Shown here: positions 1 through 8,039 of the stretch, piece by piece
Numbering within the stretch: position 1 is the stretch's first letter
Layout of the letters: the number at the start of each line of letters is the position of its first letter
Assembly: GCA_959020715.1 (NCBI GenBank)
Contig: CAUESV010000003.1
Coordinates: 62,001-126,000, forward strand
Direction: 5' to 3'
Origin: an uncultured Collinsella sp.
GTDB lineage: Bacteria > Actinomycetota > Coriobacteriia > Coriobacteriales > Coriobacteriaceae
Length of the DNA: 64,000 bases
The notes under the pieces: generated by a model
Database searches by the model: none
Told to the model about the DNA's origin: nothing
The model's input: the letters and a program-made list of their open reading frames with translations, nothing else
Translations under genes and position numbers: made by a program

Positions 1-755
1 TTGCGGGTCGAGCAATACACGATGCCGCTCTCGCTCGAATGCGCGATCACATAGTCGCGCACCCACGCGGTCTTAGCCTTGTCGCCCATCTCCTCGCAGC
101 CAAAGTAGAGGTTCTTGCGATCGAAGCCCGTCACCACCGTCGCCGGGTTTTGCAGGCCGAGCATCTGCTGAATGTCCGCACGCACGCGCTCAGTCGCTGT
201 AGCGGTAAAGGCCGCCACGATGGGGCGCTGCGGCAGGGAATCGATAAACTCGCGAATCTGCAGGTAGGCGGGGCGGAAATCCTGACCCCATTGGCTCACG
301 CAGTGGGCCTCGTCAATGGCCACGAGCGGAACGCCGATGCCGCCTTCGGCCGCAGCTTCCTGCGCAAAGGCCAGAAAACGCGGCTCGAGCAGGCGCTCAG
401 GTGCCACATACATAAGCTGGTAGCGACCCTCGCGCGCCCGCTTGAGCACGGTATTTTGCTGAGCCGGCGTAAGGCTGGAGTTGAGATAGCTGGGGCGCGC
501 GCCCGCCGCGAGCAGTGCGCGGGTCTGGTCCTCCATAAGCGACAGCAGCGGACTCACCACAAAGGTGATGCCGGGCAGCATGAGCGCAGGCACCTGGTAG
601 CAAATGGACTTGCCGGCACCTGTGGGCATAACGCCGAGCGCATCGCGGCCGGCAAGGATCGCATCGACCATGCGGTCCTGCCCCGGGCGAAACGAGGTGT
701 AGCCAAAATAGGCGCTGAGCGTGTCGAGCGCCATCTGCTGCATGCTATCGGTCAT
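1..755 (-). CDS. recQ: ATP-dependent DNA helicase RecQ, N-terminal part
   Basis: Superfamily 2 DNA helicase that unwinds recombination and replication intermediates. The visible N-terminal ~250 residues carry the RecQ landmarks: the FRPGQ Q-motif region near residue 22, Walker A PTGAGKS near 44-50, and the DEAHC box near 148-152 followed by the aromatic-rich SQWGQDFRPAY loop. Motif III appears as AFTATAT. The gene reads leftwards and its C-terminal part (RQC and possibly HRDC) lies beyond base 1. The ATG at 755 gives the conserved start MTDSMQQMALDTL. Family assignment is firm; domain completeness cannot be judged. Confidence 0.93.
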   Translation of the reverse strand, partial: MTDSMQQMALDTLSAYFGYTSFRPGQDRMVDAILAGRDALGVMPTGAGKSICYQVPALMLPGITFVVSPLLSLMEDQTRALLAAGARPSYLNSSLTPAQQNTVLKRAREGRYQLMYVAPERLLEPRFLAFAQEAAAEGGIGVPLVAIDEAHCVSQWGQDFRPAYLQIREFIDSLPQRPIVAAFTATATERVRADIQQMLGLQNPATVVTGFDRKNLYFGCEEMGDKAKTAWVRDYVIAHSSESGIVYCSTR

Positions 756-844
756 GGTTTCCTAACGTCCAAGTCATCTGCCGCCGATTATACGCCGCCA
801 CGCGGACCGCTGCCGTACGGCTGTCAGCCACGCTCATTCTGCGG

Positions 845-902
845 GTAGTCATTGGGGACGTTCTTGAATGACTAGTCGTTTAAGAACGTCCCCAATGACT
901 AC
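845..902. repeat. 21-bp perfect inverted repeat with GGGGACG core
   Basis: Two 21-bp arms (845-865 and 882-902) are exact reverse complements around a 16-base loop. The arms contain ATTGGGGACGTTCTT. Similar short palindromes with a GGGAC core recur at 3905, 5127, 11338, 42592 and 56966, so this is one member of a dispersed REP-like family. It lies just upstream of recQ and directly abuts the 175-bp element that follows. Confidence 0.85.
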
Positions 903-1076
903 CACGGCAACGCCGATGTTTTGGCGCAGACAGCGAAAGCCCGTCAGAGCGAGCAAGGTGCCTTGAAACAAGGCGGCATTGATCTTCTGATCATGCCGCC
1001 GAAGTTGAAAGGCAGATTGCCGCTCTGGCGAGCTTGCAGCGTCGAGCCGTTGCGCGGTTTGGTAAAACCGCGTAAC
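902..1076. repeat. 175-bp structured dispersed element, copy 1
   Basis: This non-coding block is matched base for base in length by 9242-9416, with only about 20 differences. It folds into three hairpins: an outer stem (AAGCCCGTCAGAGCG with CGCTCTGGCGAGCTT), an inner stem (GGCGGCAT-TGATC with GATCATGCCGCC), and a terminal stem (CGCGGTTT with AAACCGCG). Several differences from copy 2 are compensatory. The element ends exactly at the TAA stop codon of the minus-strand GntR gene. It could be a MITE, a 3'-end regulatory RNA element or a terminator-like structure; it lacks a T tract. Confidence 0.8.
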
Positions 1077-1796
1077 TTACATCACCATGACGTAGCGGCT
1101 GCCCACGTAGTACTGCTTACCCATCAGGACCGGCTCGCCATTGGGGCCGATAAAGCCGGCGCGCAGGTTGAGCAGCGGGTCGTGCGGGGCAATGCCCAGC
1201 TCGGCGGCCTGTTCGGCGTTGGCGCGAACGGCCTCGACCGTGCGGTAGCCAACCGAGACAATCGGCGTTCCGCTAACACGCTCGACCTCGGCAAAAATCG
1301 ACTTGTCCTCAAGATCGGCCGTCAACAGCTCGCGGTATGCATCAAACGGCACAAAGATGTTCTCCTCAAAGATGGGCTCGCCGTCGGCTGTACGTACGCG
1401 CTTGATGTGCAGCAGCAGCGCGTCCTTCTGCAGGCCAAAGAACTCCATCTCGTTTTGACGTGCCGGCACAATCTGGCGATCGATCACATGCGCGCCCGCC
1501 TTCATGCCGTTATCGGCGCAAAGCTCGGTGAACGTCTGCAGCGTCGAAGCGTGGAACTGGCGGTTGATGTGCGGCGTGGAGACAAAGGTGCCGCGGCCCT
1601 GCTGCTTAACCAGGTAGCCATCGGAGCACAGCTCCTCGACGGCGCGACGCACCGTAATGCGGCTCACCTCATACTGTTCGGCAAGCTCAAGCTCAGATGG
1701 AATGCGCTCCTTTGGTGCATAAACACCTTTCTCAATCGCGTCCTTGATCTCGTCGTAAATCTGCTGGTAAAGCGGTGCATTTTTGGGCGCTGGCAT
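1077..1796 (-). CDS. GntR/HutC-family transcriptional regulator
   Basis: Sugar-responsive repressor or activator of the HutC subfamily, 239 residues. An N-terminal winged helix-turn-helix (about residues 8-75, with PSELELAEQYEVSRITVRRA) is followed by a UTRA effector-binding domain (about 95-235). Orthologues often sense phosphorylated amino sugars or Amadori products. The gene sits in the PTS/deglycase region. A TATAACGTCTT motif in its promoter (1839-1850) recurs upstream of the PTS operon, so autoregulation and control of the PTS genes is a reasonable inference. The ligand cannot be read from sequence. Confidence 0.88.
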   Translation of the reverse strand: MPAPKNAPLYQQIYDEIKDAIEKGVYAPKERIPSELELAEQYEVSRITVRRAVEELCSDGYLVKQQGRGTFVSTPHINRQFHASTLQTFTELCADNGMKAGAHVIDRQIVPARQNEMEFFGLQKDALLLHIKRVRTADGEPIFEENIFVPFDAYRELLTADLEDKSIFAEVERVSGTPIVSVGYRTVEAVRANAEQAAELGIAPHDPLLNLRAGFIGPNGEPVLMGKQYYVGSRYVMVM

Positions 1797-1838
1797 ATCT
1801 GATCACTCTTATCAAAATATCGAAATAACTAATACGTA

Positions 1839-1860
1839 TATAACGTCTTTTTATATGTTA
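1839..1860. promoter_or_regulatory. candidate GntR operator, site A
   Basis: TATAACGTCTTT followed by TTATATGTTA lies upstream of the GntR gene. AACGT and ATGTT form an imperfect dyad. The core TATAACGTCTT is shared exactly with the promoter of the PTS operon at 7864, and a related TATAACGACTATAACG lies upstream of the EamA transporter. Binding by the adjacent GntR protein is inferred. Confidence 0.4.
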
Positions 1861-1900
1861 CCTTAGTTTGATAAAACGATACACCGCATACAGCAAATCT

Positions 1901-2908
1901 TTACTTGCCGTCGTCCTGCTGCAAGCTTTCCTGATCGTGCAGACGGGCCTGCCTGCTGGCCATGCGCGCGGGCTTGTCGGGATCGGGAACGGCCGTGGGC
2001 ATGGGCTCGTCGACATGGCCGCCCCACCAGCCGCCCACAAAGTTAAGCGTGTGGAACACATTGATCACGGCGCCGGGATCAATGTCGCACACCAACTTGA
2101 TGATGTCCTGGCTCTCGTAGGTCGAGACAACGGTGTGCAGCAGGTACATCTTTTCGCGGCTGTATCCGCCAACGACCTCGGCGCAGCTGATGCCGTGCTG
2201 AAAATGGTCGATATAGGCGTTCATGACCTCGTCGGCCTTGCGCGTCGTGATCTGCAGCGTCACGCGGTCGTAGCGACGGTAGAAGCTGTCGATGGTCTTG
2301 GTCGAAATAAACTGGAACACGATAGAATACGCCGCATTGTCCCAGCCAAACATAAAGCCAAAGATCGCCAGGATAAAACAGTTAAAGCCAAAGATGACGC
2401 CCCAGATGGTCTTGCCCGTGTGGTTGGAAACCCACAGCGCGATAAAGTCGGTACCGCCGGTGGATGCGCCGGACTTAAGCGCAATGGCAGCGCCCAGACC
2501 CGAGACCACGCCGCCAAAAATGATGAGCATGATCTTGTCGCCCAAAAACGGGGCGAAGTGAAAGATATTGAGAAACAGCGACGAAAGCACGACCTGCATC
2601 ATCGAGAAGATGACGAAGCGCCTGCTGATGCCGCTCCAACACAGAAGCGCCACGGGGATGTTGAGCGCGAGCATGCCGAGCGAGATGTCGATATGAACGC
2701 CGCCGAGCGAGGTAACGCGATCGAGCAGGACCGCGACGCCGGTGAGACCGCTCGGAAGCAGGTCGGCGGGGCGAATGAACGCCTGGATCAGGAATGTCTG
2801 GAGAACGGCGGAAATTGTGACCGCCACAGCAGTGATGGCGCGGCGGACAATGGTAAGGCGGCCGAGCACGAGCACGCGGTCCGTGAGCTGATCGATGGCG
2901 TTCGCCAC
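1901..2908 (-). CDS. YitT family membrane protein (DUF161/DUF2179)
   Basis: Integral membrane protein of the YitT family, 335 residues. About six hydrophobic helices fill the first ~220 residues, with the family-typical SGASTGGTDFIALW segment. A cytosolic DUF2179 domain follows (about residues 225-300: DRVTLQITTRKADEV, GGYSREKMYLLHTVVS). Biochemical function is unknown for the family. The start is a GTG at 2908 preceded by AAAGGAG at 5-base spacing. It appears to be a single-gene unit between the GntR gene and a non-coding stretch. Confidence 0.85.
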   Translation of the reverse strand: MANAIDQLTDRVLVLGRLTIVRRAITAVAVTISAVLQTFLIQAFIRPADLLPSGLTGVAVLLDRVTSLGGVHIDISLGMLALNIPVALLCWSGISRRFVIFSMMQVVLSSLFLNIFHFAPFLGDKIMLIIFGGVVSGLGAAIALKSGASTGGTDFIALWVSNHTGKTIWGVIFGFNCFILAIFGFMFGWDNAAYSIVFQFISTKTIDSFYRRYDRVTLQITTRKADEVMNAYIDHFQHGISCAEVVGGYSREKMYLLHTVVSTYESQDIIKLVCDIDPGAVINVFHTLNFVGGWWGGHVDEPMPTAVPDPDKPARMASRQARLHDQESLQQDDGK

Positions 2909-3261
2909 GTAGGCTCCTTTCGGAGGCAGATGTAGTTGTGGGGCATGTCGGCGATTGTAGCATGGAGCGCGAAAGGGCGCTTCAATTCACCCGCTCTCGA
3001 CAACCAAAACGAGCCAGCATCTCCCCAACCAAAGAGCCCAAATTCCAAGTGAGTAGACTATTCGCGACCTGTCGAGCACACCCAAAACAGCCACCTCTGT
3101 GACCTGCAGTTTTACTAAGGCAGATTCGCTTTGTGCTCTGCCTGAGCTGAAAAGTCTACTCACTTAGTCTGAATCGGAGCCAAACGGATCAAATCGAAGC
3201 CAAAATGAGCCGATCTGCCGCAAAAGACGCGTGAATCGGTACTTCTCGTAGCGAATTGACG
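2909..3261. other. intergenic region with a 13-bp inverted repeat
   Basis: No coding signal is visible on either strand. The sequence AAGTGAGTAGACT at 3047-3059 is repeated inverted as AGTCTACTCACTT at 3153-3165, about 93 bases apart. The left part up to about 2990 is the upstream region of the YitT gene. A GAGCGC/GCGCTT mini-hairpin sits near 2967-2981. Nothing else is recognised. Confidence 0.5.
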
Positions 3262-3891
3262 CTATAAAGCGGTCAGAATGTCGGCGAGGCTATCGATGAT
3301 GGCATCAGCGGCGGACTGATCCAGGTTGACGCCCTCGTGCGGGCGCAGCGCCAGGACGCGGGCGCCGGAGCGCTTGCCGGCCTCGATGCCCAACGGCGAG
3401 TCCTCGATAACCAGGCACTCGGACGGCTCAACATCCAGCGCCTCCATGACACGCAGGTAGATCTCGGGGTCGGGCTTAAACGCACTGCACTCGTGACCGC
3501 TGATGGTGTAATCCAGCACATCGGCGATACCGGCGATCTCCACCAGCTCGTCAATCAACTCACGATACGACGAGCTCGCGATTGCACACTTCACGCCGCG
3601 CTCGTGCAGCTCGCGCATCACCGGCTCCGTCTGCTCGTTGAGCAGCTCGGCATACGGAACGGGGTGGTCCGGGCTGTAGACCTGCTTGTACTCCACGCGC
3701 AGGCGCTCGCGCAGCTCAATATCGTCGGGAACCAGCGTCTCCCAAATGGCGGGCTCGTTAGACCCCGAAAGATCGGGGATCTCGTCAAAGTGGAACCCCT
3801 TCTCTTCCATAAACGCCACGCGACGGCGGTTGTAGAACCACTCGGTATCGACCAGCACGCCGTCCATGTCAAACAGCACTGCCTTGATCAT
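3262..3891 (-). CDS. HAD-superfamily phosphatase, beta-phosphoglucomutase-like
   Basis: Predicted sugar-phosphate phosphatase or phosphomutase, 209 residues. Motif I is DMDGVLVDTE (nucleophile D8, acid D10), followed by an all-helical cap, SSSYRE (motif II), the lysine in FKPDPEIY (motif III) and IEDSPLGIEAG (motif IV). The ATG at 3891 is chosen because GGAGGAG precedes it at 6 bases; the frame stays open further upstream but that part does not look coding. It lies downstream of the PTS/SIS operon but is separated from it by a strong terminator (3985-4019), so it probably has its own promoter. Its substrate may come from the same sugar pathway. Confidence 0.85.
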   Translation of the reverse strand: MIKAVLFDMDGVLVDTEWFYNRRRVAFMEEKGFHFDEIPDLSGSNEPAIWETLVPDDIELRERLRVEYKQVYSPDHPVPYAELLNEQTEPVMRELHERGVKCAIASSSYRELIDELVEIAGIADVLDYTISGHECSAFKPDPEIYLRVMEALDVEPSECLVIEDSPLGIEAGKRSGARVLALRPHEGVNLDQSAADAIIDSLADILTAL

Positions 3892-3904
3892 ACGCATCTC
3901 CTCC

Positions 3905-3939
3905 CACCTGCCAAAAAGGGACAGGTTTATTTTGGTAGG
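3905..3939. repeat. short palindromic repeat with AGGGACAGGTTTA core
   Basis: The ends ACCTGCCAAAA and TTTTGGTAGGT are near-perfect inverted repeats enclosing AGGGACAGGTTTA. The same element in reverse orientation occurs at 11338-11370. Its position immediately upstream of the HAD gene ribosome binding site suggests a mobile REP-like unit. Confidence 0.7.
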
Positions 3940-3984
3940 TTTTATCTGGGGTTTTGCGGCGCGACGGGCGCGCCCTCCCCAGAG

Positions 3985-4019
3985 CAAAAAAGGGGACGGG
4001 GCGCAAACCCCATCCCCTC
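3985..4019 (-). terminator. Rho-independent terminator of the PTS/SIS operon
   Basis: Read on the minus strand, AGGGGATGGGG pairs with CCCCGTCCCCT (one G-U) around a 6-base loop and runs into seven T. It lies 33 bases after the stop of the SIS gene and separates that operon from the HAD gene. Confidence 0.88.
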
Positions 4020-4051
4020 TCAATCAACCTGTAAGGTCTACTTACTTGTGA

Positions 4052-5035
4052 TTAGTAGGAAAGCTTCCACATGTAGCGACGCATGGTCAGCGGGTGCTGA
4101 CGGGCCTCGGCGATCTGGTTGCCGTACTCGCGCATAACGGCGAGGTGCAGCAGCGGGTTGAAGTAGGTGACGACGCTTGCCGGCACGGCATCGGCCAGGC
4201 CGTAGTCCTTGGAGTCGATCAGAGCGACCTTGGCGCCCATGCGCTGCAGGAAGGTGAGGGCGCGGGCGTCCATCGGACGGGTGGCGCCATCGGACATGAA
4301 GAAGACGTAGGGCTTACCCTCGGTGGAAACCTCGAACGGGCCGTGGAAGTACTCGCCGGTGTTGTAGGCGGCGGCGTCGATCCACTGCATCTCGGTGAAC
4401 AGGAAGGCGGCGTGAGAATAAGCCATCTTCTCGGAGGCACCGGAAGCCATGAAGTAGATCATCTTGTCGTCCTTGAAGTCCTGGGCGAACTGCTTGGCCA
4501 GGCCCTTGGCGGACTGAGCGGCGTTCTCGCAGAGCTCGAAGACATTGGTGAGGCCGGTGATCATGTCCTCGTAGTGGTCATAGCCCTCGGTCTGCTGAAG
4601 GATCTCGACAGCAAGAGCGATGGCGTAGCCGGGCTTCTCGCACTTGGCAGCGTAGTTGGCGTGGAAGCCGTGGACGATGACGTGGTCGGCGTCGACGGTC
4701 AGAGCGGAGCCAGCCTTGTTGGTGAGGGAGACGACCGGGCAGTTGTGCTTCTTGGCGGTCTTGTTGGCCTCGACGGTCTCGGGCGTGGAGCCACCGAGGG
4801 AGCAGGTGATCACGAAGGTGTGCTCGTTGACCCAGGAAGGCGTGTCGTAGTTGAACTCGTTAGCGGTGAAGATCTGAACGTTCAGCTTGTCCGTGTTGTT
4901 GGCCAAGAAGTACTTGGCGGGGTAAAGGTCGGACATGGAAGCGCCGCAGCCGACGAAGGCGACGCTGTGGATCTCGTGGTTGGACAGGACGTCAGCGACG
5001 ATCTGCTTAGGGAGGTTAAGGTCGATCTCGTACAT
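4052..5035 (-). CDS. SIS-domain sugar isomerase, FrlB/GfrF-like deglycase
   Basis: Double-SIS protein of 327 residues related to fructoselysine-6-phosphate and glucoselysine-6-phosphate deglycases, which release glucose-6-phosphate and an amino acid from phosphorylated Amadori products. SIS signatures include FVGCGASMSDLYPAKYF near residue 30 and TCSLGGSTPETVEA near 80. A conserved EYFHGPFE motif sits in the second half, and the C-terminus HPLTMRRYMWKLSY is typical of the FrlB group. ATG 5035 is preferred over ATG 5044 because AAAGGA abuts the latter and is 9 bases from the former. It is the last gene after EIIAB-EIIC-EIID, as in gfr-type operons. Substrate identity is inferred. Confidence 0.8.
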   Translation of the reverse strand: MYEIDLNLPKQIVADVLSNHEIHSVAFVGCGASMSDLYPAKYFLANNTDKLNVQIFTANEFNYDTPSWVNEHTFVITCSLGGSTPETVEANKTAKKHNCPVVSLTNKAGSALTVDADHVIVHGFHANYAAKCEKPGYAIALAVEILQQTEGYDHYEDMITGLTNVFELCENAAQSAKGLAKQFAQDFKDDKMIYFMASGASEKMAYSHAAFLFTEMQWIDAAAYNTGEYFHGPFEVSTEGKPYVFFMSDGATRPMDARALTFLQRMGAKVALIDSKDYGLADAVPASVVTYFNPLLHLAVMREYGNQIAEARQHPLTMRRYMWKLSY

Positions 5036-5126
5036 CTGACACATTCCTTTCGATTATTGCGGCGCCACTTTGCCGGACGCACGCAGGGTTACCGTGATTT
5101 GGACCGAGTCGCCGGCCCGTTGAGGA

Positions 5127-5156
5127 TGTGACAAAAGAGCTGTCCCTTTGACACAT
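5127..5156. repeat. short GGGAC-type palindrome
   Basis: TGTGACAAAAGAGC followed by TGTCCCTTTGACACA forms an imperfect palindrome with TGTCA-type ends, resembling the other short GGGAC-core repeats of the window. It lies between the EIID and SIS genes. Confidence 0.45.
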
Positions 5157-5168
5157 TTAGGGATGGAA

Positions 5169-5199
5169 GCCTGCCTGGGGTATGGGATGCCAGGCAGGC
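5169..5199. terminator. hairpin between EIID and SIS genes
   Basis: GCCTGCCTGG (5169-5178) and CCAGGCAGGC (5190-5199) form a perfect 10-bp stem with an 11-base loop. There is no T run on either strand, so it is more likely an intra-operon processing or attenuation hairpin that uncouples PTS and SIS expression than a full terminator. Confidence 0.6.
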
Positions 5200-5233
5200 C
5201 CCCGGGGGAAAGCGGTTAGACGCTTGGTCGCGA

Positions 5234-6067
5234 CTAGGCCAGGATGCCGGCCGCGGAGAGGGCGATGCCGCCCACAATGGCGATCACGAGAAGCCAACCG
5301 GTGTTGACGTTCTTCTTGATGAGCCAGTACATAAGGCCGGTGAGGCCGAGGGAGATCATCTGGGGCATCATGCCGTCCAGGATGTCCTGGATAACGACGG
5401 TGCCCTCAGCGAACTGCAGCGGGGTGGTGGCGCCGATCAGCGTAGCGATCATGCCGCCCACGGACATAAGACCCACGATGCCGCAGACATACATGAGCTT
5501 CTCCATGAGGTCGCCGCCCTGAAGCTTGCTCAGGTACTCGTGGCCGCCCTGATAGCCCATCTTGGCTGCGAACCAAGTGATTACCACAGAGGGGACGATG
5601 GAGATGAGCATGGCCAGGATCGGGCCCATGATGGAGCCCTGCTGAGCCAGCTGAACGCCCAGGCCAAAGGCGATGACGCGGATGGTGCCCTGGAAGAAGG
5701 AGTCACCGATGCCGGAAAGCGGACCCATGAGGGAGGTCTTGACCGCGTTGATCGAATCGGGATCGAAGTTCTCGGGATCCTTGGCGTACTCCTCCTCCAT
5801 GGAGGCGGAGAGGCCCAGGATGAAAGCGCTCGTCTGCGGGGTGCAGTTGTAGAACGCCATGTGACGGTGGTAAGCCTCTTTCTTAGCAGCGAGCTGCTTG
5901 GGGTCGGACTCATCCGGATAGAGGCGATCGAGCGTGGGAACCATGCCGTAGAGGAAGCCCATGTTCATCTGACGCTCGTAGTTCCAAGAGGCCTGGATGG
6001 CCCAGGAGCGCCAGAAGAACTGGCTGACCTTCTTGTTCAGGGACACGTCCTTGGTTGCGGTTGCCAT
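5234..6067 (-). CDS. PTS system mannose-family IID component
   Basis: Membrane subunit EIID of a mannose/fructose/sorbose-family phosphotransferase system, 277 residues. The N-terminal half carries the conserved FWRSWAIQASWNYERQMN and MEEEYAKDPE regions and the STSLMGPLSGIGDS-like loop (KTSLMGPLSGIGDS). The C-terminal half has several membrane helices ending in GIALSAAGILA. ATG 6067 is chosen because AAGGAGG lies 7 bases upstream; the frame extends further but into the EIIC gene. EIID works with EIIC (13 bases upstream) to translocate and phosphorylate the sugar. Confidence 0.92.
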   Translation of the reverse strand: MATATKDVSLNKKVSQFFWRSWAIQASWNYERQMNMGFLYGMVPTLDRLYPDESDPKQLAAKKEAYHRHMAFYNCTPQTSAFILGLSASMEEEYAKDPENFDPDSINAVKTSLMGPLSGIGDSFFQGTIRVIAFGLGVQLAQQGSIMGPILAMLISIVPSVVITWFAAKMGYQGGHEYLSKLQGGDLMEKLMYVCGIVGLMSVGGMIATLIGATTPLQFAEGTVVIQDILDGMMPQMISLGLTGLMYWLIKKNVNTGWLLVIAIVGGIALSAAGILA

Positions 6068-6080
6068 AGTGTGTTCCTCC

Positions 6081-6875
6081 TTAGTCTTCGTCGTCTTCGA
6101 GCGGATCGTAGTCGGAATCGACACCGGCGGCTGCATGGGAACCGTTGAACTTGAAGCCCATGAAGACGACAGCCAGGCACACACCGATCAGAGCGACCGC
6201 GATGACGGACAGGTTGAGGTAAGCGGCGAGCAGGAAACCGATGAACAGGAACGGAGTCATACCCTTCTTGATCATCATGGTGAGCAGCAGGGCCAAGCCG
6301 TAGGCGGTCATGATCTTGGTCGAAACGTTAAGACCAGTGGACAGCCACTCGGGAACCATGTTGACGATGGCCTGAACCAGGTCGGTGCCAACAAAGACGG
6401 CGAGGAAGATCGGCAGGAAGTACATGACAGCGTACAGACCGGAGCCGGCGCAGATGTGCATACGGTAGGCGGTCTTGAACTTTCCGTTATCGATCGCGCT
6501 ATCTGCCACATGAGTGAGGGCGGCGATGATGGAACGGAACACGATGCCGAGGAGCTGACCCAGGACGGCGACCGGGATGGCGATCGTCATGGCGGTCTCG
6601 GCGGAAGCATCGGTCAGGCACGCGAAGGCGGCGGCCACGATGCCGCCCAGGACCATATCGGGCGGAACGGCGGCGCCGACCTGCACCAGGCCCATGGACA
6701 CGAGCTCGACGGCGGCACCGACGGCAAGGCCGGTGGGCACATCGCCCAGCAGCAGACCGACGAGCGTAGCGCCAACGAGGGGCTGCTCGAAGTTAAGACG
6801 ACCGAGCAGGCGGGAGTCCCACATGCAGAACACGCCGACGAGGCCGACGAGCACCGCACTGATGAACGTATTCAT
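6081..6875 (-). CDS. PTS system mannose-family IIC component
   Basis: Channel-forming EIIC of the same mannose-type PTS, 264 residues, highly hydrophobic. Family features include the DSRLLGRLNFEQPLVGATLVG start region and the GMVQVGAAVPPD-like loop (MGLVQVGAAVPPDMVLGG). The C-terminus is acidic (DSDYDPLEDDED). A GAAAGGAG site precedes the ATG. The order EIIAB-EIIC-EIID on one strand with short gaps indicates one transcript. Confidence 0.92.
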   Translation of the reverse strand: MNTFISAVLVGLVGVFCMWDSRLLGRLNFEQPLVGATLVGLLLGDVPTGLAVGAAVELVSMGLVQVGAAVPPDMVLGGIVAAAFACLTDASAETAMTIAIPVAVLGQLLGIVFRSIIAALTHVADSAIDNGKFKTAYRMHICAGSGLYAVMYFLPIFLAVFVGTDLVQAIVNMVPEWLSTGLNVSTKIMTAYGLALLLTMMIKKGMTPFLFIGFLLAAYLNLSVIAVALIGVCLAVVFMGFKFNGSHAAAGVDSDYDPLEDDED

Positions 6876-6911
6876 ACCCTTCTCCTTTCAGTCAGGCAAA
6901 AGCCTGGTTGA

Positions 6912-7835
6912 TTACAGCTTGGCGTCGATGTCGACGCTCTGATACGTAGGGGTCTGCTGGACGTAGAGCTTAATGCCCATGTCGAGCAGCTGGTTGACGT
7001 CGGCCTTCTGGGTGGCGTCGAAGAAGACGGAGCTGTCCTTGCCGCCGACCTGCTCGGCACCGTCGTGGTTGGCGGTGGCGCCCAGGTTGATGGCGTCGAG
7101 CTTGTAGCCCTGGCAGAACTGCAGCATCTCGGCCGTGTTGCCAAAGACGAACATGACGCGCTCGCCGAGGGTGTTGAGCTTGTCCATCTTGGCAAGGGCA
7201 CGCTCAACGGTGAAGACGTTCAGGCGCACGCCCTGGGGCTTGGCCAGCTTAAGAGCGCCCTTCTTGATGTCATCGTTGGCGGCAGCGTTGTCGACGACGA
7301 TGATGCGCTCGGCCTGAACCTTGGTGGTCCAGGTAAAGACGACCTGGCCGTGCAGCAGACGGTAGTCAAGACGTGCAAGGACGATCTTGGCGGGACCGGA
7401 GCTGTGACGGGGCGCCTTAGCCTTCTTGGCGGGAGCCGCGGCAACCTCGACCGGTGCGTTGGGGTTGGTCAGACCAGTGCGGGCTTCGTTGATGAGGGCC
7501 GCGAGCTCGGCACCCTTGACGGGGGCGGGGCTCATAGCAAGCGTCAGTGCCAGCGGAATGTTGAAACCGCTGATCACCGTGAACTTCGTGCCGTTCTTGG
7601 AAAGCTCGACCATGTTGTTGTTGACCGAGCTGCCGAGCATATCGGTCAGCACATAGACGGTGTCGTCCGCGTTGAACGTGGCGATCATGGCGTCCACCTT
7701 ATTGGTGATGGGCTCCTTGTCGTCACGAGCAAGCGACACGACGTGGACGTTCGACACGTCGCCGAGAACCATCTCGAGCGTGTCTTTGGCGCCTGCGGCC
7801 AGGCCGCCATGAGATGCGAGAATGATCTGATTCAT
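6912..7835 (-). CDS. PTS system mannose-family fused IIAB component
   Basis: Cytosolic phosphoryl-transfer protein of 307 residues. The EIIA domain occupies about 1-125, with the phosphorylatable His in IILASHGG (H9). A Pro/Ala-rich linker (about 126-148) joins it to an EIIB domain (about 149-307), whose active His is in RLLHGQV (H162). It receives phosphate from HPr and passes it to the sugar in EIIC/EIID. An excellent AAGGAGGAGG site precedes the ATG. As first gene of the operon it follows a promoter region with a dyad matching the proposed GntR operator. An AB fusion matches mannose permeases; in gfr-type systems A and B are usually separate. Confidence 0.92.
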   Translation of the reverse strand: MNQIILASHGGLAAGAKDTLEMVLGDVSNVHVVSLARDDKEPITNKVDAMIATFNADDTVYVLTDMLGSSVNNNMVELSKNGTKFTVISGFNIPLALTLAMSPAPVKGAELAALINEARTGLTNPNAPVEVAAAPAKKAKAPRHSSGPAKIVLARLDYRLLHGQVVFTWTTKVQAERIIVVDNAAANDDIKKGALKLAKPQGVRLNVFTVERALAKMDKLNTLGERVMFVFGNTAEMLQFCQGYKLDAINLGATANHDGAEQVGGKDSSVFFDATQKADVNQLLDMGIKLYVQQTPTYQSVDIDAKL

Positions 7836-7863
7836 CTTGCCTCCTCCTTTTCGTTATGGTCAT

Positions 7864-7881
7864 TATAACGTCTTATACGTT
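7864..7881. promoter_or_regulatory. candidate GntR operator, site B (PTS promoter)
   Basis: TATAACGTCTTATACGTT contains the perfect dyad AACGT-N5-ACGTT (7867-7881). It is located 29 bases upstream of the EIIAB start codon and shares TATAACGTCTT with the promoter of the GntR gene. Confidence 0.5.
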
Positions 7882-7990
7882 GCGGATATTGATAATTAGT
7901 ATATAAACCGTTCGCGGGTGAAAAACGACCGTTGGCGGGTTTAACGCAATCGAAACGATGGTCTTGGGTAGGTCGGCGCTGGCTAGGCAC

Positions 7991-8011
7991 CGCCCGGCCA
8001 AACGCCGGGCG
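7991..8011 (-). terminator. GC-rich hairpin downstream of EamA gene
   Basis: CGCCCGGC (7991-7998) pairs perfectly with GCCGGGCG (8004-8011) around a 5-base loop, 29 bases after the EamA stop codon. No T run follows on the minus strand, so it may be a 3' stabilising hairpin. Confidence 0.5.
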
Positions 8012-8039
8012 CTACCTGCTCAAACACTCCGCCAATCCC

